The notes beneath the pieces were generated by a model, which had not been told where the DNA came from, ran no database searches, and worked only from the letters and a program-made list of their open reading frames with translations. Shown here piece by piece: positions 1-8,600 of a stretch of DNA of 21,917 nucleotides. The stretch lies in NCBI GenBank assembly GCA_000969725.1, contig JXSR01S044445.1; one strand, 5' to 3'. Position 1 is the first letter of the stretch; every line of letters starts with the position of its first letter. A program made the translations under genes and the position numbers. Source of the stretch: Ophiothrix spiculata. Lineage: Eukaryota; Echinodermata; Ophiuroidea; Amphilepidida; Ophiotrichidae.

Positions 1-126
1 GTGCTGCTATTGTCGAGGATATAAAGGGCAAGTTATATTTAATATTTATATTCAAAACTGAGGCTCAAATGAGGTTCACCAGAAATTGAGCCATTGCGCT
101 GAACTGGTCAATGGGCGTTAGACCTA

Positions 127-258
127 AGTAAACTGGCACTCGTTTTGGTAACTCATTTTACCACTTGTTTTGGTACTTGTTTTGGAAAAGGAGTAATAAA
201 ACAAGTGCTTTTGTGGTTTTAAAACGAGTGCCAATTCCAAAACGAGTGCTTTTTACTT
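127..258. mobile_element. Short foldback MITE built from CACTYGTTTT motifs
   Basis: The two ends are inverted copies of each other: AGTAAACTGGCACTCGTTTT on the left, and the complement of AAGTAAAAAGCACTCG on the right. TA stands directly outside each end (125-126 and 259-260), which fits a TA target-site duplication. Inside, the motif CAC-T-C/T-GTTTT recurs about six times, read left to right in the left half and right to left in the right half. No coding capacity. It directly abuts the retrotransposon fragment to its right. The exact borders are inferred from symmetry. Confidence 0.5.
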
Positions 259-672
259 TACAGTGTGACAAATTCTTCCGAGGTTTTTAAGATCATTAGG
301 TCCTTGAAGAATGGTAAAGCCTCCGGGCCTGATGGCATCACATCAACTATGCTGAAGCTTACTGCTGCTCAAATTTCTTTTCCACTTGCAATTATTTTCA
401 ATGTTTCACTTACTGAAGGTAAAATCCCTGATGATTGGAAAAAAGCCACTGTCATACCCATTCATAAATCTGGGGATATCACCAATTTGAAAAATTATAG
501 ACCCATTTCTTTGTGTTCAGTGGTAGGCAAAATGCTGGAGAGAGTGGTTACACGCGATGTTGTTGATTTCATGAGAACAAATGATCTTGTTTCTCCTCGG
601 CAACATGGTTTTATAGCGGGTCGTTCTTGTACCACTCTCCTCAGTAAAGTTTGCCACCACTGGCTTCAGTCT
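255..672 (+). pseudogene. Non-LTR retrotransposon reverse transcriptase, N-terminal fragment
   Basis: An open frame reads from about 255 and shows the typical start of a CR1/jockey-group LINE reverse transcriptase: LKNGKASGPDGI, then WKKATVIPIHKSGD, NYRPISLCSVVGKMLE and HGFIAGRSCTTLL. These are the fingers motifs that bind template and nucleotide. Similarity stops near HHWLQ (about 670), before the first catalytic aspartate box (FSKAFD), so the piece cannot polymerise. The frame stays open to 774 but the tail is not RT-like. It lies head to head with the - strand LINE relic. The two RTs differ clearly in residues (SLKNGKASGPDGI versus DLNPHKASGPDGI), so they come from different subfamilies rather than from one inverted copy. 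Confidence 0.8.
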
Positions 673-770
673 TCAGTGGAAGTACTGACCAACGCTCCAC
701 TAGGGAGCCAAACGGCCAGGATGTGGGTGATCTGCTTATATATGATTTCCTGCTTATTGAAGATGTTTGG

Positions 771-1286
771 TTAATGCTGTCTTGAAGGTTTTCGGTTCTG
801 TGATTGATGAAATGTTCTGTGGTACCGTAATGAATTGCAGTCGCGGATTGTTCTAGGCAAAAATGAGTATTTGTAGCAATCCTTTGATGTTGATATGGTA
901 TTATATGAATCGGAGGTGAGATGCCGTGTTTGGCGCCGGACAGGTTGTAGGAGATTTACAATTGGCAGGGACAGGTGGCCGAGACGTGCTTGATGAAAAA
1001 TGCAAAGACGTCGGATCATCCTTCTGTTAGCTAGAGTATTCACATCAAGATCTTTGACCATCTGGGTTGCACAACCTGGTGCTCTAGACTTGTAATCACT
1101 TATAATAAATCGTGCAGCTCTTTTTTGCACTGATTCAAGTAGGTTTGAGTTCTTTTTAGTATAAGGGTCCCAGACTGCTGATGAATACTCGCATAATAGT
1201 CGGACAAGTGATCTGTATGCCATTAATTTGGTAGATTTATTACAAGAATATAAATTGCTTTTATAAAACCAAGAGAGCGGTTAGCT
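771..1286 (-). pseudogene. LINE RT C-terminal region
   Basis: The - strand frame from 1223 to 771 contains RSLVRLLCEYSSAVWDPY and LESVQKRAARFIISDY. These are signatures of the region after the palm in CR1/jockey-type LINE proteins (P-x-EYSSAVWDP, then VQ-R-AARF). It ends in LPRTIRDCNSL, a degenerate form of the usual LPRTIRDWNSL, before a stop at 771. The part upstream (1286-1224) continues in another frame (ANRSLGF, then SNLYSCNKSTKL), which shows a one-base frameshift near 1245. The 362-bp element at 1290-1651 separates this piece from the preceding RT section. Confidence 0.8.
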
Positions 1287-1289
1287 TTA

Positions 1290-1651
1290 GGCCAAAAAAA
1301 AAAATTCTTTGGTTGCCCTCCACAGCTTTTTTCAGATAGGGTCGGTCGGTTGTTTTTTTTTTAATTTTTTTTTTAATACTCTTCCACGGACTTCTAGGTC
1401 GATCGGCTGCTCCAGCCTTCACAAATTCCCCCACGACATCCAAATCAAAACAATCAAATACTTCTTGTAGTGATTTGGGACATCCTAAACATTTTAAGGG
1501 TTGAATATCGAAAAAAGCAAAAAATATAACTTTTTTTTTGTAGTTTTCGTTAAGTTTTACATAACTTTTTAGAAAAAAAAAAAAAGTTTGGGTCGGGCTG
1601 AAAAATAGGGTCGGTCGGTGGAGGGCAACCAAACAATTTTTTTTTTTGGCC
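1290..1651. mobile_element. Tourist-like (PIF/Harbinger-type) MITE, 362 bp, in LINE
   Basis: The terminal inverted repeats are 34 bp with one mismatch: GGCC, eleven A, then TT-C/G-TTTGGTTGCCCTCCAC (1290-1323 and the complement of 1618-1651). TTA lies just outside both ends (1287-1289 and 1652-1654). A TTA duplication plus GG-starting ends is the usual signature of PIF/Harbinger elements. Removing the element and one TTA rejoins the LINE reading frame around RKRANRSLGF, which confirms the borders. A GGGTCGGTCGGT motif follows each terminus but in direct, not inverted, orientation. The interior has no transposase. A short - strand frame through it (LKCLGCPKSLQEVFDCFD) is not recognised. Confidence 0.75.
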
Positions 1652-1654
1652 TTA

Positions 1655-2037
1655 GCACACGTTTCCTGTATATATGACTATTCCAATTCAAATCATTTGA
1701 GATGTTAACTCCAAGATATGTATGGTCACTAACAGTAGCTAATTTGTTCTCACCTAAGAAATAATCAAACAATTTGGGTGATCTGGCATGTGTGAGTCTC
1801 ATTGTGAAGCACTTTTGACAATTAAACTTCCTTTGCCATTGTTTCTCCCACGTGGCAAGCTTATCAAGATCTTCCTGCAAATATATCATTCATTATTTCA
1901 CGGTATAAAATGCAATCGTCCGCAAACAAACGGACAGAAGATTGAATATTTTCGGGGAGGTCTTTGATATAAATGAGGAACAGCAACGGCCCCAACACCG
2001 TACCCTGAAGGATGCCAGAGATCACTTTTGACCAGGC
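1655..2037 (-). pseudogene. LINE RT palm segment with FADD box
   Basis: Reading down from 2037 on the - strand gives SAWSKVISGILQGTVLGPLL, then FLIYIKDLP and SVRLFADDCILYRE. Q-G-x-V-L-G-P-L-L-F and F-A-D-D are the third and fourth palm boxes of LINE RTs; the FADD codons lie at 1915-1926 and carry the two metal-binding aspartates. The usual SGIPQG reads SGILQG here. A one-base shift near 1885 moves the frame into YLQEDLDKLATWEKQWQ and SDHTYLGVNISNDLNW, the next conserved block. The protein is therefore broken although its catalytic box is intact. Confidence 0.8.
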
Positions 2038-2641
2038 AGATTTTTCACTACTGACGACATTACAACTCTCTGAGTACGGTGTTTGAGGAAGTTGCTGATC
2101 CAGGAGAAAGTTGAATTTTGAATGCCGTATTTGTGTAATTTGAATAAAAGACGGTTATGAGGGACAACGTCAAAGGCTTTTGAAAAATCCATAATTATCA
2201 TGTCAATTTGGGACTTATTGTTAAGGGAATGATTATGTGCAAGATCGTCTATAGTAAGGATAAGTTGTGATTCACAAGAGTGCCTTTGACGGAAGCCGTG
2301 CTGTTTATCAGTGGGGATGGAGTATTTACTAAGATGTTTCATGACATTAAAATGAATGATATGTTCAAGCAGCTTGCTACATATTGACGTGAGAGAAACA
2401 GGCCGATAATTTGATGCAAGGGTTCTATCACCTTTCTTAAAAATGGGCGAGATATTGGCTCTCAGCCAAGAAGATGGGATCTCACCAGTATCTAAGGATT
2501 TTTGAAAAATAAAGGAGAGGGCGGGTGCAAGCTCCTCAGCCGCTAGTTTTAGAATCCTAGCGGGGATCCCATCTGGACCAGATGCTTTGTGGGGGTTGAG
2601 ATCCCTGAGGAGCTTAAACACGCCATCAACAGAAATGGTGA
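2022..2641 (-). pseudogene. LINE RT fingers and first palm box
   Basis: The - strand frame begins with ITISVDGVFKLLRDLNPHKA at the edge of the Tc1-like insertion. It continues through SGPDGIPARILKLAAEELAP, WLRANISPIFKKGDR, NYRPVSLTSICSKLLEHII and KQHGFRQRHSCESQL to IIMDFSKAFDVVPHNRLL, which holds the first catalytic aspartate. It ends at WISNFLKHRTQRVV. Near 2037 a one-base change in a run of A moves the remaining RT into the neighbouring frame, ending this frame at 2022. About 200 residues, the expected size for this portion. Confidence 0.85.
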
Positions 2642-2643
2642 TA

Positions 2644-3636
2644 CAGAGTGTCCACGAATGATTTATACCCGGGTATCTGAATTATTTGTGGACCAATGGG
2701 CAAGGTTTTGGTCAAATCTTGTTGATTTTCAAGTTAAACAAGTCTTTAAGTTTCTATAGAATTTTGAATTTTTCAAATCTCATGTTCCTGTGAAAAGTTA
2801 TAGAGATTTTTCCAAACAGGGTATATTTTTCAATTTGTAATCAGAGAAATTATTGCACTTTTAATTAAACTGACTACACTGAAACCTTCTTTTACTTTTC
2901 CAAAGTTAAAACGTAAAATACAATTTAAGAATTATTGACTGACTGTGATGGATATGAAGTATCTTCTGGAGAAAGAAATAACGATTTTAGTCCGGTTACG
3001 CTTGAACAGCTTTACATAATGAAAGGTAAAAATCATGTTAGATGTTACACACCTAAGGGAAATCCACCTAGAAACTTTACATTTGCCATTTCTAATGACA
3101 ACCGGAAGTATTAGTTTTGATGGGTATTATGGATAATAACTTAATATCAGGACCAGTATTTGTCGACGGAGACCTCGACGCGCGGTGGTATGTTGACATA
3201 ATCAACAAAATTGTTGTTCCTCAACTTGCCCGCCAGTGTCCTGCTCCATATCTGATTAAGACTATCTCGATATTCGAAGAGATTCAGAAGTCTGCAAGTA
3301 AATGCTTTTCTAAGTAGATCATAGAAAATTGCAAAAGCAAGGAAAGAAGATCTGAAGTTAGTCAAGTTGTATTCATTAACTTTAAAAATTGGTAAGTGTG
3401 CACGTGCATATTACAAGTACTATACCTGCATGATTATTTGTACAAAACCATATTTGTATCGATTTTCAATTACCTCATCGCACAAAACAATGAAGCATGA
3501 TATTTTGATAAAACTTATGGAAAATGTAGGAGACTTATCCACTATTGTAGAAAAGTTGTTGGTTTTATGAAAAATTATGATTTAATGTTTTTTCTGATTT
3601 TTTAAAACCGGGTATAAATCATTCGTGGACAGTCCG
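2644..3636. mobile_element. Tc1/mariner-type element, 993 bp, inserted in the LINE
   Basis: Inverted ends of 29 bp with two mismatches occupy 2644-2672 and 3608-3636. They read C-A/G-GA-G/C-TGTCCACGAATG... with a shared ATACCCGG inner edge. TA flanks both ends (2642-2643 and 3637-3638), the Tc1/mariner target duplication. Removing the element with one TA joins the LINE protein smoothly from DFPSMPN into ITISVDGVF, which independently fixes the borders. At 993 bp it is slightly shorter than complete Tc1 elements (about 1.3-1.6 kb). It carries only a transposase-like scrap on the + strand, so it is a decayed or deleted copy. Confidence 0.85.
3102..3317 (+). pseudogene. Possible Tc1/mariner transposase fragment
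   Basis: A short frame reads VLVLMGIMDNNLISGPVFVD, then GDLDARWYVDIINKIVVPQL. This resembles the stretch in Tc1/mariner DDE transposases between the first and second catalytic aspartates: hydrophobic V-W-G-x-I, G-P-x-F-F-D-G-x-L, Y-x-x-x-L, V-V-P-L. Upstream, 2940-3111 is open in an adjacent frame and may be an earlier part. The DNA-binding helix-turn-helix domain and the D-D-D/E signature are not visible. Its position inside a TA-flanked inverted-repeat element supports the call, but the similarity was judged by eye and is modest. Confidence 0.45.
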
Positions 3637-3639
3637 TAT

Positions 3640-4297
3640 TAGGCATCGATGGAAAATCAGAAGCTTGAAATGGTGGGGTTTCGTTGTCTTCATGAGTAAA
3701 AACTGAGGTAAACTGAGAATTAAGAATTTCTGCTTTGGTTTTATTGTCAGATTCTAATTTGGCAAATTTTGATAAAGCTGGAATACCTATTGTGCAAGAG
3801 CAATCAACTTTCAGACTTTTCATGAAGCTATAGAATTTCTTTGGAGAATCAGAACAAATACGGTTTATGTATCTGCAATAAGAAAATCTGGATGCTTTTT
3901 GAGTTTCTTTTCTGATTTCATTGAAATGTTCATAACTGACACTGGAGTTTAGTCTACGATGGGAATGAAAAGCACGTTGTTTGCGCTTGTGAAGGCGTTT
4001 AACACATTTATTAATCCAAGGTGAAGTATTCCTTCTAGAGATCATTTTAGAGGGAATAAATTGATCCATGGCACTCTCAATAGTAGCTGAAAATTCATTA
4101 TTCAATAAGTCAGGGCCACAGTCAGAATCAGGGGCATCACGATGGGACATGAATAATTGGGCGTACCAATTTCTGAGGTAATCTTTAAATCCATTGTTGT
4201 CAGCCTTATTAAACTGACCAGTACGCCTTACGGGGATAAATCTTGATGTATATGGGTTTAGTGCTAATAATGACAATGGGAATACCGTCGTGGTCAC
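3640..4297 (-). pseudogene. LINE linker between endonuclease and RT
   Basis: The - strand frame includes FNKADNNGFKDYLRNWYAQL, a segment ending FIPSKMISRRNTSPWINKCV, KKFYSFMKSLKVD, and ILNSQFTSVFTHED before DFPSMPN. In CR1/jockey-type LINEs this order (P-W-x-N, K-K-F-Y/W-S-F, L-N-x-Q-F-x-S-V-F) marks the region between endonuclease and RT fingers. The first ~25 residues of the open frame (4297 to about 4210) do not fit the family. The fitting residues from the endonuclease side stop in another frame, so a frameshift lies near 4210. The frame continues into the transposon end below 3639, which adds foreign residues. Confidence 0.8.
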
Positions 4298-4640
4298 TTA
4301 ATCGTGGTACAACCCAAGAGCGCTCAACGAGGGTTGGGTTTGTGGTGGATAAAAGGTCTAACCTGTTGCCTTTCCCAGTGGGTTCACGAACAACCTGTTC
4401 TGTTCCAAGTTAAACTCGTTAGCAATGTCCAGCATCTGACGGGAAAGGTTGACGTAAGATCCACCAGGATTGACAGCCTGTTGTTCCCAATTCACACGTG
4501 GCAGGTTGAAATCGCCATCCAGGATTATTTGACCTTTAGAAGAATTCTTGATTTTATTCAGGGATTCATGGAGGGAACTGAAATAATCAGGAGATTTGCC
4601 AAAAATGTGGGATATAAATATCACCAATTTGTTCAGGGGA
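4270..4640 (-). pseudogene. LINE endonuclease C-terminal half
   Basis: On the - strand, LHESLNKIKNSSKGQIILDG leads into GDFNLPRVNW. GDFN, at 4505-4516, is a hallmark of the apurinic/apyrimidinic-type endonuclease that nicks target DNA for LINE insertion. Further on come NRLDLLSTTNPTLVE and RLSDHDGIPIV, with SDHD at 4287-4298 carrying the catalytic histidine. Between them a repeated GAACA (about 4395-4405) shifts the frame, so the protein breaks at NEFNLEQ. The N-terminal half of the domain is missing; the LINE is truncated near 4640. Confidence 0.8.
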
Positions 4641-4968
4641 AAATTCCGCTTCTAAAAAAATGTATACTTTTATATGGTTTATGCAATTAGTTTGAGAGTT
4701 AGAGTACAAAAACAGTACATGCTAGTTGAAGGTCTCCCCCAGCCTTAAGAGAACTAACATGCTACATGTAAATGATTGACCCGCACATGTATGTAGAGAG
4801 TAGACAACGATCAAACAGCTTTGTTTCAGGGGTCTTGAGAACGCCTGGTTACAGGAAAGTGCATATAAAATTGCGATCAGCCGTAAAAAAGGGGATCTCC
4901 AAAGTGTCACTTGCCTGTATCACTGGTGAGTACATATTCCCCACCGTCCCCCACCACCCACTGCCCCC
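4641..4968. other. Non-coding spacer between LINE and next repeat
   Basis: No gene, structured repeat or RNA signal was recognised. The right end becomes C-rich (CCCCCACC tracts) before the TA-flanked element at 4971. The missing first EED exon was looked for here and in the rest of 1-5590 and not found. Confidence 0.4.
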
Positions 4969-4970
4969 TA

Positions 4971-5479
4971 GTCCTGGCACCATGACTTGACTTAGTATCA
5001 AGTCATGGTTTATGCTATGTAGTAAAACTGCCATTTAAGCTTGTTTGTACGACCATCTTGGGAGTAAGTCAACATCTCAAATTCAGCCAAAATATATTGA
5101 AGCTGTTCATAAATTTTATAATCAATGTCTTCCTCAATGTCTTGTCCATCTCATTATAGATAATTTGTTAACATTTAGAATCAAAAAGTGTGATTTTGGG
5201 GCTAAAACGTAGCGTAGATGCTGAAACATTGGGTTTCTGAATTTGACAACCTCATCTTCGTTTACATCAAAAATTTTGGTGAGCTTTTGCTTCAAATTAC
5301 ATGTAGTTCTGTATAATGATTAAAGACTATTCAAGAATGCTGTAGACCTATGCTAAGACGAATTTTTTCAGATATTTATTTTTCAAATATTTCATGTCAA
5401 AACTTTGACATCTTAAATGGCAGTTTTACTACACATAATTCCTATGACTTGACTCTAAGTCAAGACATGGTGCCAGGAC
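4971..5479. mobile_element. 509-bp inverted-repeat MITE with TA flanks
   Basis: The left end, GTCCTGGCACCATG..., runs 4971-5039 and matches the complement of 5412-5479 over about 68 bp with a handful of differences, ending in GTAGTAAAACTGCCATTTAA. TA flanks both sides (4969-4970 and 5480-5481). A TGACTTGAC/GTCAAGTCA mini-palindrome lies inside each arm. The flanking DNA on both sides also carries ACTGCCCC in direct orientation, and the right flank contains a run of about 12 C. No transposase frame. It ends 111 bp upstream of the first EED exon seen here. Confidence 0.7.
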
Positions 5480-5590
5480 TAACTGCCCCCCCCCCCCAAC
5501 ACCCCACCCCATTAACCCTGTTTATAAAACCGAAGTGTCAAAAATGCTTATTTGGTCTTTGTAACCTTGCAATAAAAATTTCTTTTCCAG

Positions 5591-5681
5591 TCGGCAGATC
5601 TTGACGATGCTCAAAGTGAAGCAAGCACGCCCACAGCAGATAGCAGCTCACGATGTGATACTCCCAACAGCCATGCGGCAG
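5591..5681 (+). CDS. EED: EED exon, acidic N-terminal tail
   Basis: Acceptor TTTTCCAG precedes 5591 and donor GTAATT follows 5681. It encodes 30 codons and one base: [13 protein letters not shown]..., then [10 protein letters not shown]. It matches the disordered human segment SGDENDDAVS...RPDTPTNTPN in character (DDA, DTP) rather than residue by residue. The first codon begins in phase 0, so the missing upstream exon should end on a full codon. Confidence comes from phase agreement with the next exon. Confidence 0.8.
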
Positions 5682-8600
5682 GTAATTACAGAGCAATAAC
5701 TTTTACAGGTGGTTCCGAACTTTGGGAAATACTGTAAGAATTAAGATTGTTGGAATACGCAATACAACTTTGGTTTATATCGTAGCTACGGAATCCTAAT
5801 TTGGGGAGTGCACATATAAACACATCTTGACAAATAAATTAAGTTGCAGAAATGGGCAAAACAAATGACAATTTCAAACAGTCATTATAGGGCTAACACT
5901 CCGCCCCTATTTCATGATTGTAACCTTATTACTGTAAATGATATTTATAAAATGGAACTTTGGAGTATTTATGTTCAGATTCTCTTTTAACAATTTACCA
6001 GCTTCGATCCTTCAAAAATTTCAGCCCAAACGTAGTCAGATCCATGGCCATCAAACAAGACATGTCAACAATTTGAATATCACAAAAAATAAGAAATCAT
6101 TTTCAGATCGTGCTATCCGCACAACTGGCCCCATTCTTTGGAACTCGCTTCCTAAAAATATCAGAGAATCCATATATCAATCAAACAATTTTGCAATAAA
6201 CTTATTCTAAACTACATTCGTGATTTAGATATTTCTGATTAAGATATTTCTGGCCGTTTTTTCTTCCGAGTTCATTGGTATCCTTGTACCTGTCTTGTTT
6301 GTTCGTTCGGATTTGTAGGTTTTATTTTATTTATTTATTTATTTTTTTCTTGTAAAGAGTAGGCTAATTTCTGACCTTATTGGCTTTCTGGTCTACTTCT
6401 CGATTGTGTATTTATTTTGCTGTTATTTTGATGTGTTATAGACCTTTTTGAATGGAAATAAAGATTACTGATCACTGATTACAACTCTGCTGAAGTATTC
6501 TATTGCATTAAAAAAACAAGCAAAACAAACTAATGAAATTGGGACCTTCCGCTCTGCAAGTTCCTGAGATCAGACCTTGGCGGTGGCAAAGTTGTTATAT
6601 TAGAGTAGAATGGAGCTTTAATCTATGCCACTTGGGTGACACAGTGGTTAGTAACCACATAAGATTCCTCACAAAGCAAGTACAACAACACTATATAGTT
6701 ATCCCCTGTTTAGTTCATGTATTATGTATACAAGAAAATATTTCATGGTTTGGGTTCGTATCACACGAGGCTGAAAGCTAAATGTGATACGAACGCAAAC
6801 CATTAATATTTTTCGTATTGTACCGTACACTGGGGTTACTTTGACCCACTTTTTTTTCATTTGATTTTTTTTCCATGTAATGGAAGGTACTTTTTCTTGA
6901 GTTAGTTATATATTATCATAGCACTCAACTTGGGCTTTAAGATATTTTTTTTTCTTTTGAAAAAAATAAATGTGAAAGTCCTCTTTTTCTTTGAAATGTT
7001 GGGTTGGCAAAGTAACCCCGTGATGGGGTTACTTTGGCCCACATGTTTAAAATCAAGTTTAAACCAAGTGAAATGACAGGGTATTGCAAAGTAACTCCTA
7101 ACTGGGATTTGTGTGGCCCTTTTAAGTATTTTTAAAAATGAATTGCACATTTCTACCAAACTTCTACCACAATTCTATCACAATATGCGAACGTGCATTT
7201 ATGGGTGGTTTTTCACTGGTTTTAGAACCAGGAAAATGCATGATAAACACAATGTTTGGTATTTTTGGCACTTCCAATGACTTTTCTTGTAATAATATTG
7301 AATCATATTAAGTTCATAATGATATTCAAGTTTTAACTACAGATTTACTAATGGAAGTTCAATTCTTTGTACTTTTTACAGGTGTTTTACGGGTGGGTCA
7401 AAGTAACCCCATTTTTCTGTCTTTTTCTCTAAATTTCTGTCCTGTGTCTGAAAAAGAACAGCAAATGAAAAATAACCTACTAATAACTTATCACAGATAA
7501 GTTGACTATACAACTGACCCATAACACTTCCAATAAATTCGCATCTTCTTGGCGAGACGAGCGTAATTTTTCCAATATTTTTTTGGTGCGTTCTTGACGC
7601 TAAAATAAAAAAAAATACCTGTAGGGCAGGGTGTTTTGTTTCAATCCTAAATACATACAGGATTATATTACTGAGCAATCAGTTATTCTCATTATCCCAA
7701 AATAGAAATTGTCAACTTGATACTTTTTTTCAAAATTTAACGACAAATCTTTTTATTTTAGGTGGGCCAAAGTTACCCCTTAAGGGTTAAAGTAACCCCA
7801 GTTTACGGTATCAGAACAAACAGGGGGGTAATGAATTTATCACTCAGTACGCATGAAGTATTATAATTTATAGCAAAAGCTTGAAAATACCAAAATGCTT
7901 GGGTAATAGTTCTTTTTACATTTTTCATTATATTGTGATCAAATTTAGTTTTGTAATTTTCAAGGTTTGATTGACAGCTATGTGGGACTGTGGGTCTTTT
8001 CTATCTGCATCACGTAGTACAATGCATTGCAGTTGGTCTCACACGCAAACCAACCACGCACATTTTGTTAATACAACTACCATGTTCCAAAAGCGATACG
8101 AGTTGAACTGGTACAAAAGAGCTGTCTGATTCAAGTTTTCGTATCACATAGAGTATTTCATATCATAAAGAGGTCTAAAGTTTTATGCAATACAGAAATA
8201 TCCCTTTCAGTTATTAACCAATGAAATTGTTGTATTTTTATCTACTGAGTGATAAAGAATGGTCTATCACCAGATGCAATTCTTGCCAATGTAATAATAA
8301 GAGTCTTAGAGCTTGAGGGATGACCTGGTTATGGGTCCAGAAGAAAGCATTCTAATAAAATCAATGAGGTATTGTGATGCATCCATTTTTAAGCACTTTT
8401 GTAGATAAAAATTCTCTAATGGAGAGCAGTTCAACGTGAGTATATTAGGCTGTCAAATGTTTAGCAGTAAATAAATCCAATTTACCTGACAAGGGTGGTA
8501 TGTAAAAGGCTAACATCATTGATGTTTTCATTTCAGGTAAAATTAGACCAGGAAAAGGCCGATGGAAAGTAGCTGGTCGCAAGATCCAATATAAATGCAG

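Larger units (their letters stand above)
690..4640 (-). mobile_element. Degraded CR1/jockey-group LINE, interrupted by two DNA transposons
   Basis: Read on the - strand from 4640 down to about 690, the pieces appear in LINE order: the apurinic-type endonuclease end (4640-4270), the linker and start of RT (4210-3640), RT fingers and palm (2641-2022), the palm with the FADD box (2037-1655), and the thumb/C-terminal region (1286-771). Two inserted elements (1290-1651 and 2644-3636) account for the large gaps. Frameshifts occur near 4400, 4210, 2037, 1885 and 1245, so the copy is dead. The 5' end is truncated inside the endonuclease, as is usual for target-primed insertions. No poly-A or tail repeat was recognised at the 3' end near 690. 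Assignment to the CR1/L2/jockey group rests on motifs only. Confidence 0.85.

Noticed and set aside
3147..3365. - strand open frame inside the Tc1-like element
   Set aside because: Antisense shadow of the + strand transposase-like fragment.
4304..4690. 128-codon + strand open frame
   Set aside because: It is the antisense of the LINE endonuclease region and has no motif of its own.
1..5590. First EED exon with the start codon
   Set aside because: No frame resembling the basic/acidic EED N-terminus followed by a phase-0 GT donor was seen; the region is almost all repeat. The exon probably lies upstream of the window.
6640..6660. SINE A box in GACACAGTGGTTAG
   Set aside because: No B box at the right distance; the sequence is better explained by the short dyad GTGGTTA-G-TAACCAC.
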